NCBI RefSeq assembly: GCF_009904055.1
Contig: NZ_WYDP01000001.1
Span: 1-64,000, forward strand
DNA: 64,000 bases
Direction: 5' to 3'
Source of the DNA: Rubellimicrobium sp. CFH 75288
GTDB lineage: Bacteria > Pseudomonadota > Alphaproteobacteria > Rhodobacterales > Rhodobacteraceae
A program made the translations under genes and the position numbers. Under the pieces are notes generated by a model, which was given only the letters and a program-made list of their open reading frames with translations, was not told the DNA's origin and made no database searches. Of the stretch, positions 1-8,090 are shown piece after piece (position 1 is the first letter of the stretch; every line of letters starts with the position of its first letter).

Positions 1-249
1 GTCGCGGGGACGTGGAAGGCGGCACGCGCCCGCGCCGATGGTGTCACCGAGGACGAAGCCCGCGCGGCCCTGCAACGGCTCGACCCGCTGTGGGACGAAC
101 TCTTCCCCGCCGAGCAGGCGCGCATCGTGGCGCTCCTAGTCGAGCGGATCGACCTCGCTCCCGACGGCTTCGACCTGCGCCTGCGCATCGACGGCCTTGC
201 CGGCCTCGCCCGCAAGATGCTGGCCTGCGCGGTCGGAGAGGCCGCATGA
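1..249 (+). CDS. Serine recombinase family protein, C-terminal end (partial)
   Basis: Reading frame 1 is open from the window edge to a TGA at 247-249 and encodes the last 82 residues. The tail (LWDELFPAEQARIVALLVER, then a basic/hydrophobic 'RLRIDGLAGLARKM' stretch) resembles the C-terminus of large serine recombinases common in alphaproteobacterial islands. The catalytic N-terminal domain lies outside the window, so activity cannot be judged. Its stop overlaps the start of the next gene (ATGA), so the two are co-translated. The position at the left edge of a restriction-modification island suggests it is the recombinase that mobilised the region; that link is inference. Family assignment from the tail alone is fairly secure but not certain. 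Confidence 0.7.
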   Translation, partial: VAGTWKAARARADGVTEDEARAALQRLDPLWDELFPAEQARIVALLVERIDLAPDGFDLRLRIDGLAGLARKMLACAVGEAA

Positions 250-629
250 CCCGTCCCGCGCCCGCCGATACCGTCACCCTGCGCGTGCCCTTCCGGCTCG
301 CGAAGCGCGGCGGGCGCAAGGAAATGCGCCTGCCCGAGGGCATCGCGCCGCCCCGACGCCCCGACGACGCCCTCGTCAAGGCCCTGGCCCGTGCCTTCCG
401 CTGGAAGCGGATGCTGGAATCGGGCGAGTTCGTCACCGTTGTCGAACTGGCCGAGCGGGAGGGGATTGCCCCCTCATACATGACCCGCGTCCTGCGGCTC
501 ACGCTGCTCGCGCCCGACATCGTAGAGGCAATCCTGGACGGGAAGCAGGGGCCGAAGGTGAGCCTGGCGCAGGTGCTGGAGCCGTTCCCCCTCACATGGC
601 AGCACCAGGCAAAACATTTTTCTCTGTAG
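246..629 (+). CDS. Small HTH-like protein coupled to the recombinase
   Basis: 127 residues. The ATG at 246 overlaps the recombinase stop (ATGA), which fixes the start better than the longer upstream frame. Residues about 60-100 contain a helix-turn-helix-like segment (VVELAEREGIAPSYMTRVLR) followed by 'LLAPDIVEAILDG', a pattern that recalls the ParB/KorB-type HTH found in small proteins encoded directly after alphaproteobacterial serine recombinases. It may help the recombinase act as a directionality factor or regulate the adjacent promoter; neither role is shown by the sequence. The gene ends 82 bp before the restriction operon, whose promoter lies in that gap. Confidence 0.7.
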   Translation: MTRPAPADTVTLRVPFRLAKRGGRKEMRLPEGIAPPRRPDDALVKALARAFRWKRMLESGEFVTVVELAEREGIAPSYMTRVLRLTLLAPDIVEAILDGKQGPKVSLAQVLEPFPLTWQHQAKHFSL

Positions 630-652
630 GAAGGAAACTGCGCTACCGTAGA

Positions 653-701
653 TTGACGCGCCGCTCTGCAAGGCGTAGAGTTCTGTAATCAGCTCTACAG
701 A
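653..701 (+). promoter_or_regulatory. Sigma70-type promoter of the RM operon with overlapping inverted repeat
   Basis: TTGACG (653-658), 17 bp spacer, TAGAGT (676-681) form a good -35/-10 pair. Directly downstream, over the expected transcription start, lies the perfect inverted repeat TCTGTA (682-687) / TACAGA (696-701). A related half-site TCTGTAG occurs at 623-629 and the near-palindrome CTCTGC/GTAGAG at 664-680 overlaps the -10. This arrangement looks like a repressor operator. The ATG of the first RM gene is at 712. Basis: seen in sequence; the identity of the repressor is unknown. Confidence 0.55.
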
Positions 702-711
702 GATTCCGTTC

Positions 712-1305
712 ATGCGGCTCGCGCAGCTCTCAGACATTCGCTCCGGCTACACGGCGCGCGGCCGGCTCGATCCGCTGCGGGATGGCGGCGTGCCGGCCTT
801 GCAGCTGCGTGACATCGCGACGAGCGGCGAGGCGCCGGGCCCCGACTTCCAGAGATACGACCTGGGCCAGCTGCCCGACCGATACTTCGTCCGCGGCGGC
901 GAGGTCGTGTTCCGGTCGCGTGGCGAGCCGAACACCGCGGCCGCCATTCCGGACCCGCTGCCGGAACCCGTGGCGGTCATCGTCCCGCTGGTGATCCTTC
1001 GCCCCGACCGGCGCCGCGTTCTGCCCGACTACCTCGCCTGGGCCATCAACCAGCCGGACGCGCAGCGCAGGCTGGGCGCCGAGGCGCAGGGCACGAGCCT
1101 GCGGATGATCCCGATGGCGGTCCTCGAGAACCTCGAGATCGCCGTGCCCGACCTGCCCACGCAGAGACGCATCGTCGAACTCGACGCGCTGGCGCGCCGG
1201 GAGGCGCAGTTGCTCCGCCGCCTGGCCGCGCGCCGGGAACACCTTTTCAGCCTCATTCTCGGCGAGGCCGCCAGGGCCGCCGACCGGAAGGAAACCGCCC
1301 GATGA
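712..1305 (+). CDS. Half-size type I restriction specificity (S) subunit
   Basis: 197 residues, about half the length of a normal HsdS. It contains one target-recognition-like domain (residues 1-140, starting 'LAQLSDIRSGY', with 'PALQLRDI' and 'GEVVFRSRGE') and one conserved coiled-coil arm (residues 145-190, 'VPDLPTQRRIVELDAL' followed by a Leu/Arg-rich helix). This is the architecture of single-TRD S proteins that work as dimers. It is the first gene of the operon and overlaps hsdM by ATGA. A second, full-length S gene follows hsdM, so the operon carries two specificity modules. It may be an alternative or auxiliary S subunit, or a remnant of domain shuffling; the intact coiled coil and promoter argue against simple decay. 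Confidence 0.8.
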   Translation: MRLAQLSDIRSGYTARGRLDPLRDGGVPALQLRDIATSGEAPGPDFQRYDLGQLPDRYFVRGGEVVFRSRGEPNTAAAIPDPLPEPVAVIVPLVILRPDRRRVLPDYLAWAINQPDAQRRLGAEAQGTSLRMIPMAVLENLEIAVPDLPTQRRIVELDALARREAQLLRRLAARREHLFSLILGEAARAADRKETAR

Positions 1306-2819
1306 CCGATCAGATCACCCAGAGCCAGATCAACCAGACCGCCTGGGCGGCCTGCGACAGCTTCCGGGGCGCGGTCGATGCCGGCCAGTACAAGGACTAC
1401 ATCCTCGTGATGCTGTTCCTGAAATACATCTCGGACCTCTGGAACGACCATGTCGAGACCTACCGCAGGCAATACGGCGGCGACGAGGCCCGCATCCGCC
1501 GCCGGCTCGAGCGCGAGCGCTTCATCCTGCCCGAAGGCGCCAGCTTCTACGACCTCTACGCCCAGCGGAACGAGCCCAACATCGGCGAGCTGATCAACAT
1601 CGCGCTGGAGCGGATCGAGGATGCGAACCGCGCCAAGCTCGAGGGCGTCTTCCGCAACATCGACTTCAACTCCGAAGCCAATCTCGGCCGCCCGAAGGAC
1701 CGCAACCGCCGCCTGAAGAACCTGCTCGAGGATTTCGCCAAGCCCGCGCTCGACCTGCGCCCCTCGCGGGTGAGCGAGGACATCATCGGCGAATGCTACA
1801 TCTACCTGATCTCGCGCTTCGCCTCGGACGCGGGCAAGAAGGCGGGCGAGTTCTATACCCCCGCCGCCGTCTCGCGGCTCCTGGCCCTGCTGGCCGCACC
1901 CCGGCCCGGCAACACGATCTGCGATCCCGCCTGCGGGTCGGGCTCGCTGCTCATCCAGGCGTCAACGGTGGTCGGGTCCGAGAACTTCGCCCTCTACGGG
2001 CAGGAGGTGAACGGGGCGACCTGGGCGCTGGCGCGGATGAACATGTTCCTGCACGCGCGCGACGCCGCGCGCATCGAATGGTGCGACACGCTGAACAGCC
2101 CCGCGCTGGTCGAGGGCGACCACCTGATGCGCTTCGACGTGGTGCTGGCCAATCCGCCCTTCAGCCTGGACAAGTGGGGGGCCGAAAACGCCGCCGCCGA
2201 CCCCTGGAAGCGCTACTGGCGCGGGGTGCCGCCGAAATCCAAGGGCGACTACGCCTTCATCACCCACATGATCGAGATCGCCAGGCGCCAGACCGGCCGG
2301 GTGGCGGTGATCGTGCCGCATGGCGTGCTGTTCCGCGGCGGGGCCGAGGGGCGCATCCGGCAGAAGCTGATCGAGGAAAACCTGCTCGACGCCGTCATCG
2401 GCCTGCCCGCCAACCTGTTCACCACCACGGGCATCCCGGTCGCCATCCTGATCTTCGACCGCTCGCGCGAGGAGGGCGGCGCCAATGCCGACCGCCGCGA
2501 CGTGCTGTTCATCGACGCCAGCCGCGACTTCACCCCCGGCAAGACGCAGAACGTGATGGACGAGGGCCATGTGAACCGGGTGCTGGAGACCTACCGCACC
2601 CGCGCCGAGACCCCGCGCTATTCCCATCGGGCAAGCCCCGAGGAGATCGCGGAAAACGGCTACAACCTGAACATCCCCCGCTATGTCGATACCTTCGAAC
2701 CGGAGGAGGAGATCGACGTGGCCGCCGTGCAGAGGGACATCGCCCGGATCGAGGCGGAACTGGCCGAAGTGCGGGCGAGGATGGCCGGGTATCTGAGGGA
2801 GTTGGGTGTTGATGGGTAA
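1302..2819 (+). CDS. hsdM: Type I restriction-modification methyltransferase subunit HsdM
   Basis: 505 residues. An N-terminal HsdM helical domain (about 1-150, 'YILVMLFLKYISDLW') precedes the N6-adenine methylase domain. Motif I 'DPACGSGSLL' is at about residue 208 and the catalytic motif IV 'NPPF' at about 284; 'GEFYTP' just before motif I is typical of HsdM. The product methylates adenine at the site chosen by HsdS and forms the M2S1 core of the complex. The ATG overlaps the upstream stop (ATGA) and the 3' end overlaps hsdS, so expression is tightly coupled. No motif is damaged. Family call is very secure; target sequence cannot be predicted. Confidence 0.97.
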   Translation: MTDQITQSQINQTAWAACDSFRGAVDAGQYKDYILVMLFLKYISDLWNDHVETYRRQYGGDEARIRRRLERERFILPEGASFYDLYAQRNEPNIGELINIALERIEDANRAKLEGVFRNIDFNSEANLGRPKDRNRRLKNLLEDFAKPALDLRPSRVSEDIIGECYIYLISRFASDAGKKAGEFYTPAAVSRLLALLAAPRPGNTICDPACGSGSLLIQASTVVGSENFALYGQEVNGATWALARMNMFLHARDAARIEWCDTLNSPALVEGDHLMRFDVVLANPPFSLDKWGAENAAADPWKRYWRGVPPKSKGDYAFITHMIEIARRQTGRVAVIVPHGVLFRGGAEGRIRQKLIEENLLDAVIGLPANLFTTTGIPVAILIFDRSREEGGANADRRDVLFIDASRDFTPGKTQNVMDEGHVNRVLETYRTRAETPRYSHRASPEEIAENGYNLNIPRYVDTFEPEEEIDVAAVQRDIARIEAELAEVRARMAGYLRELGVDG

Positions 2820-4008
2820 CCTAGAGTTTCAAGCGACGGACTGGATCGAGATCGCCTTAGGGGACGCCTGCACATTTCGAGGGGGCAGCGGTTTTAGCGA
2901 GGCCCATCAGGGCCATAGGAGTGGTGATCACCCGTTCATCAAGGTTAGCGATCTGACCATCGCCGGCAACGAGAAGTATATCACCACGGCCCAACATTGG
3001 GTTTCCGTTGCAGCCCTGCGCGAGCTTCGTGCCACCCTGCAGCCTGCAGGTGCCGTTGTTTTCCCGAAAGTTGGCGCTGCGCTCAAGCTAAACAGAAGAC
3101 GGATTCTCCTGCGCCCGACTGCAATCGACAACAACATGATGGCGGCGATTCCCGATAGGCAGAAATTAGACGGGGAGTTTCTATACTACTTTCTCCTTAC
3201 CCAGGACCTTGGGCGGTTCAGCCAAGAAAGTGCTGTTCCGTCTGTCAACCAACAGCATCTCTCATCCATCGAGATCAGCCTCCCCCCTCTCCCCGAACAG
3301 CGCAAGATCGCGGCGATCCTGCGGACCTGGGACGAGGCGCTCGAACGGCTCGCCGCCCTGCGCGCGGCCAAGGCGCGGCGGCTCGACGGGCTGCGCGGCA
3401 GGCTGATCGCCGCAGCAAGCCGTGCCGGTCGTCCGGCCACCTTCGGCGATGTCCTGACCGAAAGCCGTGAGCCCGGCACGGACGGGGCCACGGCGCGCAA
3501 GATTTCCGTCCGTCTCTACGGCAAGGGCGCCGTCGAGAAGGACGAGCCCCGCGGCGGCAGCGCAAACACGCGCTACTACCGGCGCCGGGCGGGCCAGATC
3601 ATCTGGAGCAAGCTCGACTTCCTCAACGGCGCCTTCGCCCTTATCGGCCCCGAACTGGACGGGCTCGAATCCACCCTCGACCTTCCGGCCTTCGACTGTT
3701 CCGAGGCCGTCAATCCGGTCTGGTTGATCGAGTATCTGACGCGCCCGGCATACTACACCCGTCAGGTCCATCTTGCGCGCGGCCAGCGCAAGGCGCGGCG
3801 GGTCTCGCCGGAAGACTGGCTCGCCTCGCCCCTGCGACTGCCCGACCGGCAGACGCAGGACCGGATTGCCGCCGCGCTTTCGGCGGGCCGGGAGGAACTC
3901 GCCCTTCTCGACGCCGAGATCGACGCCCTGACCCGCCAGAAGCGCGGCCTGATGCAGAAGCTGCTGACGGGCGCGTGGAGGGTGATGCCGGAGGAGCCTG
4001 TTGCCTGA
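2812..4008 (+). CDS. hsdS: Type I restriction-modification specificity subunit HsdS
   Basis: 398 residues with the full two-TRD plan: TRD1 (about 1-155), conserved arm 1 ('LPPLPEQRKIAAILRTWDEA' followed by an Ala/Leu/Arg helix, about 160-205), TRD2 (about 210-350) and a C-terminal arm ('RIAAALSAGREELALLD' to 'LMQKLLTG'). I prefer ATG 2812 over GTG 2806 because AGGGAG at 2796-2801 is about 10 bp upstream of it. The gene starts inside the end of hsdM. DNA for TRD1 (about 2820-3270) is visibly poorer in G+C than the conserved arms and TRD2, a sign of TRD replacement by recombination. It determines the recognised DNA sequence for both modification and restriction. Confidence 0.95.
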   Translation: MGNLEFQATDWIEIALGDACTFRGGSGFSEAHQGHRSGDHPFIKVSDLTIAGNEKYITTAQHWVSVAALRELRATLQPAGAVVFPKVGAALKLNRRRILLRPTAIDNNMMAAIPDRQKLDGEFLYYFLLTQDLGRFSQESAVPSVNQQHLSSIEISLPPLPEQRKIAAILRTWDEALERLAALRAAKARRLDGLRGRLIAAASRAGRPATFGDVLTESREPGTDGATARKISVRLYGKGAVEKDEPRGGSANTRYYRRRAGQIIWSKLDFLNGAFALIGPELDGLESTLDLPAFDCSEAVNPVWLIEYLTRPAYYTRQVHLARGQRKARRVSPEDWLASPLRLPDRQTQDRIAAALSAGREELALLDAEIDALTRQKRGLMQKLLTGAWRVMPEEPVA

Positions 4009-4732
4009 TTTCTCCGACTTCATCGTCTTTGCCGACGAAAGCGGCGATCACGGGATGGTCAGCATCGACCCGCAGTATCCCGTCTTCGCGCTGACCTTCT
4101 GCGTCCTGCGAAAGGACGACTACATCACCACGGTCGTGCCCGCAATGCAGCGGTTCAAGTTCGGCATCTGGGGGCACGACTCGGTCGTCCTGCACGAACA
4201 CGAGATCCGCAAGAGCCTTGGTCCCTTCGGCCTGCTGCGCACCGACCGCGAGCTGCGCAGCCGCTTCTTCGACGAGATGAATGCGCTGGTGGAGGCTGCC
4301 CCGATGACGATCTTCGCTTCGGTCATCGACAAGGAAAGGCACCGCGCCAGATACGCCAACCCCTGGAACCCCTACGAAATCGCCCTTCATTTCTGCATGG
4401 AGCGGCTGCATCTGATGCTGACCGCAGAAAAGCAGCACGGAAGGACCGTGCACGTCGTCTTCGAGAGCCGGGGCGCCAAGGAAGACGCGGAGCTTGAACT
4501 GGAGTTCCGGCGCATTGCCGGAAACGACAGCCACTGGGGCTATCGCCGGCACGACTTCAGCCGCTTCGACTTCCAGCCCGTGTTCATCCCGAAGGCGGCC
4601 AACGCCCCCGGCCTGCAGCTGGCCGACCTGACCGCCCGGCCCATCGCGTTGTCGCGGCTGCGCCCGGACCAGCCGAACCGTGCGTTCGAGATCATCAAGC
4701 CCAAGCTCAAAGGCCTCAAATGCTTCCCCTAA
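4001..4732 (+). CDS. DUF3800 domain protein
   Basis: 243 residues starting at TTG 4001, inside the last codons of hsdS; no upstream in-frame alternative fits, and the next Met is past the conserved start. The N-terminal 'IVFADESGDHG' and the late 'PGLQLADLTARPI' are the two hallmarks of DUF3800, a family with an RNase H-like fold and conserved acidic residues that could bind metal. Its biochemical role is not established. DUF3800 genes are often found among defence genes, and here the gene lies in the middle of a type I RM operon, translationally coupled to hsdS. It may modulate restriction or be an independent nuclease-like effector; that is inference. Confidence 0.85.
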   Translation: MPDFSDFIVFADESGDHGMVSIDPQYPVFALTFCVLRKDDYITTVVPAMQRFKFGIWGHDSVVLHEHEIRKSLGPFGLLRTDRELRSRFFDEMNALVEAAPMTIFASVIDKERHRARYANPWNPYEIALHFCMERLHLMLTAEKQHGRTVHVVFESRGAKEDAELELEFRRIAGNDSHWGYRRHDFSRFDFQPVFIPKAANAPGLQLADLTARPIALSRLRPDQPNRAFEIIKPKLKGLKCFP

Positions 4733-4748
4733 GCCCCTGTCAGAGCGG

Positions 4749-4784
4749 AAAAAACAAAGGGGCCCCGGAAGCTCCAGGACCCCT
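4749..4784 (-). terminator. Rho-independent terminator of the candidate small RNA
   Basis: On the plus strand AGGGGCCCCGGA (4758-4769), loop AGC, TCCAGGACCCCT (4773-4784) pair with two mismatches. Read on the minus strand, the stem is followed by TTTGTTTTTT (4757-4748). The T-run lies only on the minus-strand side, so this is not the terminator of the plus-strand RM operon. Confidence 0.6.
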
Positions 4785-4812
4785 CTGTCGACCGGGAAAT
4801 GCCCAATCCTTT
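4749..4812 (-). ncRNA. Candidate small antisense RNA between the DUF3800 gene and hsdR
   Basis: On the minus strand the sequence shows a complete small transcription unit: TTGCAG (4847-4842), exactly 17 bp, TATATA (4824-4819), then about 60 nt ending in a GC-rich hairpin (4784-4758) followed by TTTGTTTTTT (4757-4748). There is no open reading frame of note. The predicted RNA of about 64 nt is antisense to the untranslated stretch before hsdR on any read-through hsdM-S transcript. It could restrain HsdR synthesis until methylation is established, as reverse promoters do in some type II RM systems (EcoRI is the known case). Everything beyond the promoter and terminator patterns is inference. 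Confidence 0.45.
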
Positions 4813-4818
4813 GATCGG

Positions 4819-4847
4819 TATATAGCCACAGAGCCCCTTGACTGCAA
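4819..4847 (-). promoter_or_regulatory. Minus-strand sigma70-type promoter
   Basis: TTGCAG (4847-4842), 17 bp, TATATA (4824-4819). TATATA is striking in such GC-rich DNA. It points away from hsdR. The plus-strand TTGACT at 4838-4843 overlaps the same -35 but has no -10 partner at the right distance. Confidence 0.5.
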
Positions 4848-4874
4848 GTTAATCCGGGCTCGGGAGCGCGCCCC

Positions 4875-7800
4875 ATGACCTTCGACGCCGCCGAGAAGGT
4901 TCAGTCCCAGGTTCCAGCGCTGCAGCTGCTGGTGGCGCTCGGGTTCGCCCCGCTCAGCCAGGCGGAGGCGTTGCGTCTGCGCGGGGGGCGGCTGCGCAAC
5001 GTGGTGCTGGACGATGTGCTCGCCGAGCAGCTCATGCGCATCAACCGCTTCACGCATCGCGGCCGGGAGTATGCCTTCGACCTCGAGGACGCGCACGAGG
5101 CGATGCGGCGGCTCAAGCCCACGCCCGACCGCCTGAAGGGCCTGCGCGGCACGAACCAGGACATCTACGACACGCTTCTTCTGGGCACGACGATCACCAA
5201 GGCCATCGACGGCGACTCGAAGAGTTACTCGTTCCGCTACATCGACTGGGAGCGGCCGGAGAACAACGCCTTCCACGTCTCCGCCGAATTCGCGGTCGAG
5301 CGGACCGGCTCGAGCCAGACCAGGCGCTGCGACATCGTCGCCTTCGTGAACGGCATCCCCGTCCTGGTGATCGAGAACAAGCGGCCGACCGAGAGCCTTC
5401 GACGCGCGGACAGCCAGCTGATCGGCTACCAGAACGAGGACAACATCCCGCAGCTCTTCCACTTCGCCCAGCTGCTGGTGGCCATGAACCGCAACGAGGC
5501 GCGCTATGCGACGGTCGGGACGCCGGGCAGGTTCTGGCAGACCTGGCGCGACGAGGAAGACACCGACGCGGCCATCGCGCCCCTTGCCAACCGCGTGCTC
5601 ACCGCGGCGGAGAAGGACGCCATCTTCTCCGGCGATTTCGCGGGCGCGCGCGCCTACTTCGACGCGATGGCCGCCGAAGGCGACCGCGCGGTCACGGTTC
5701 AGGACCGGACAGTGTACGCGCTGTGCCGCCCCGAGCGGCTGCTCGACCTCATCCGCCGCTTCACCGTGTTCGACGGCGGTGTGCGCAAGGTGGCGCGCCA
5801 CCAGCAGTTCTTCGGCATCCGGCGCGCCGTCGAGACGGTCAAGCAGCATGACGTCAGCGGCGCCCGCAAGGGCGGCGTGATCTGGCACACCCAGGGCTCG
5901 GGCAAGTCGCTGACCATGGTGATGCTGGGGCGTGCGCTCGCGCTCGAGCGCAGCATCGCGAACCCGCGCATCCTTATCGTCACGGACCGCGACGATCTCG
6001 ACAGGCAGATCAAGGACACGTTCAAGTCCTGCGACCTCGAGCCGGTCCGCGCGACCAGCGGGGTGCATCTTCTCGAACTCATCCGGCACAAGGCGCCGCT
6101 GGTCACCACGATCATCAACAAGTTCGACACGGCGCTGAGGAACAGCAATCTCGCGGACGAGGATCCGAACATCTTCGTGCTGGTCGACGAGAGCCACAGG
6201 ACGCAGACGGGTCGCTACGGCGGCCACAGCCAGTTCGCCGCCAGGATGCGGCGTCTGCTGCCCAGGGCCTGCTACCTCGGCTTCACCGGAACGCCGCTGC
6301 TGAAGAAGGAGAAGAACACGCTGTCGACCTTCGGGCGGCTGATTCACCGCTACGCCATCGAAGAAGCGGTCGCCGACGGCGCCGTCGTGCCGCTGCTCTA
6401 CGAGGGACGGCTTGTCGAACAGCAGGTCTCGGGCGCCGTCATCGACCGCTGGTTCGAGAAGATCAGCGCGGGGCTGACCGACAGCCAGAAGGCCGACCTC
6501 AAGCGCAAGTTCTCCCGGATGGACGCGCTGGCCAGGACCGACCAGGCCATCCGGGCCAAGGCGTTCGACATCTCCGAGCACTATCGCCAGCACTGGCAGG
6601 GGACCGGCTTCAAGGCGCAGCTGGTCGCCCCGTCGAAGGCGGCAGCCGTCCGTTTCAAGGAGTTTCTCGACGAGATCGGCCATGTCTCGAGCGCGATCGT
6701 CATCTCGCCGCCGGACGAGAACGAGGGCAACGAGGAGGTCGACCAGGAGTCGAGGGATCTGGTCCGCCGCTTCTGGTCGCAGATGATGGCGCGGTACAAC
6801 ACCGAGGAGGGGTACAACCGCCAGATCATCGACGCCTTCAAGGGCTCCGGCGACCCGGAGATCCTGATTGTCGTCTCTAAGCTGCTCACCGGCTTCGACG
6901 CCCCCCGGAACACGGTGCTATACGTCTGCAAGTCGCTGAAGGAGCACAATCTTCTGCAGGCCATCGCGCGGGTGAACCGGCTCTACGAGGATGGTGGAAC
7001 GGAGAAGCAGTTCGGCTTCATCGTCGATTACGAGGGGTTGCTGGGCGAACTGGACAGCGCCCTGACGACCTATAGCGCCTTCGAAGGTTACGAGGCCGCC
7101 GACCTCGCCGGGACGGTCCATGACGTCCGCGAAGAGATCCGCAAGCTGCCCCAGTTGCACGATCAGCTCTGGGACCTCTTCAAGCCTGTGCGGAACAAGA
7201 AGGACATGGAGCAGTTCGAGCAGCACCTCGCCGACGACGCGCTGCGCCACGAGTTTTATGCGCGCCTCAAGGCCTTCAGCCGGTGCCTGCACATCTCGCT
7301 CTCGTCCGACAAGCTCTTCGATGTGTTCGACGACGCGAGGGTCGACGCCCTGAAGCGGGACTGGAAGCAGTTCTCCGAGCTCAGGCGCTCGGTTCAACTC
7401 CGCTACCAGGAGACGGTCGATGTCCGCGAGTTCGAGCCGAAGATCCAGAAGCTGCTCGATGACCACGTCGTGGCGATGCCGGCGGAGACGATCATCGAGT
7501 TGGTCAACATCAACGATCCCGACGCGCTGAAGGCCGTGGTCGAGGAGACGGGGGTGTCCGAGGCCTCGAAGGCGGATCGCATCGCCAGCGCGACCCGGAG
7601 GGCGATCACCGAGAAGATGGATGAGGACCCGACCTTCTACAAACAGTTCTCCGAGCTGCTCGAAGCGACCATTCGCGCCTATCGCGAGAAGCGGCTCTCC
7701 GAGCGCGAGTACCTGAACAGCGTCGTGGACCTCGCAAGCAAGGTGGCCCGCAAGGATCGGGGCCGGGATGTTCCCGAAAGCATCCGAGGTGATGAGGATG

Positions 7801-8090
7801 CACAGGCGTTCTTCGGGATCCTCGACGGTCAGCTCAAGATCAGGGGCGACGAGCCGGTGGTCGGCGACGAAGCGGCATCCATCGCTCTGGAGATCATCGA
7901 CATCGTCAAGTCCCACCTGATCGTCGACATCTGGTCGAACGAGGTGGCCCAGAACAATCTGCGCAATGCCGTCGACGACTACTTCTTCGACGTCTTGCGC
8001 GACCAGCGGGGCGTCGATCTGCCCTTGGAGGTGCTCGACGATCTCGAACTGAAGATCATGGATCTTGCCCGGGCGCGGTTTGCAGCATGA
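4875..8090 (+). CDS. hsdR: Type I restriction endonuclease subunit HsdR
   Basis: 1071 residues, usual length for the family. The N-terminal PD-(D/E)xK nuclease is visible as 'CDIVAFVNGIPVLVIENKRP' (about 151-170, Asp and the Glu-x-Lys pair intact). The SF2 translocase follows: Walker A 'TQGSGKS' at about 339, the DEAD-box-like 'VDESHRTQTGRYG' at about 436, 'GFTGTPL' soon after, and helicase domain 2 with 'TGFDAP'. The C-terminus carries the domain that binds the methylase. It translocates and cleaves unmethylated DNA using ATP. The gene is separated from the DUF3800 gene by 142 bp that hold a possible antisense RNA, and overlaps the next gene by ATGA. No frameshift or lost motif is seen. Confidence 0.97.
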   Translation: MTFDAAEKVQSQVPALQLLVALGFAPLSQAEALRLRGGRLRNVVLDDVLAEQLMRINRFTHRGREYAFDLEDAHEAMRRLKPTPDRLKGLRGTNQDIYDTLLLGTTITKAIDGDSKSYSFRYIDWERPENNAFHVSAEFAVERTGSSQTRRCDIVAFVNGIPVLVIENKRPTESLRRADSQLIGYQNEDNIPQLFHFAQLLVAMNRNEARYATVGTPGRFWQTWRDEEDTDAAIAPLANRVLTAAEKDAIFSGDFAGARAYFDAMAAEGDRAVTVQDRTVYALCRPERLLDLIRRFTVFDGGVRKVARHQQFFGIRRAVETVKQHDVSGARKGGVIWHTQGSGKSLTMVMLGRALALERSIANPRILIVTDRDDLDRQIKDTFKSCDLEPVRATSGVHLLELIRHKAPLVTTIINKFDTALRNSNLADEDPNIFVLVDESHRTQTGRYGGHSQFAARMRRLLPRACYLGFTGTPLLKKEKNTLSTFGRLIHRYAIEEAVADGAVVPLLYEGRLVEQQVSGAVIDRWFEKISAGLTDSQKADLKRKFSRMDALARTDQAIRAKAFDISEHYRQHWQGTGFKAQLVAPSKAAAVRFKEFLDEIGHVSSAIVISPPDENEGNEEVDQESRDLVRRFWSQMMARYNTEEGYNRQIIDAFKGSGDPEILIVVSKLLTGFDAPRNTVLYVCKSLKEHNLLQAIARVNRLYEDGGTEKQFGFIVDYEGLLGELDSALTTYSAFEGYEAADLAGTVHDVREEIRKLPQLHDQLWDLFKPVRNKKDMEQFEQHLADDALRHEFYARLKAFSRCLHISLSSDKLFDVFDDARVDALKRDWKQFSELRRSVQLRYQETVDVREFEPKIQKLLDDHVVAMPAETIIELVNINDPDALKAVVEETGVSEASKADRIASATRRAITEKMDEDPTFYKQFSELLEATIRAYREKRLSEREYLNSVVDLASKVARKDRGRDVPESIRGDEDAQAFFGILDGQLKIRGDEPVVGDEAASIALEIIDIVKSHLIVDIWSNEVAQNNLRNAVDDYFFDVLRDQRGVDLPLEVLDDLELKIMDLARARFAA

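Noticed and set aside
4740-6683. 647-residue open frame opposite hsdR
   Set aside because: It mirrors the codon structure of hsdR, has no recognisable domain and is typical of antisense frames in GC-rich DNA.
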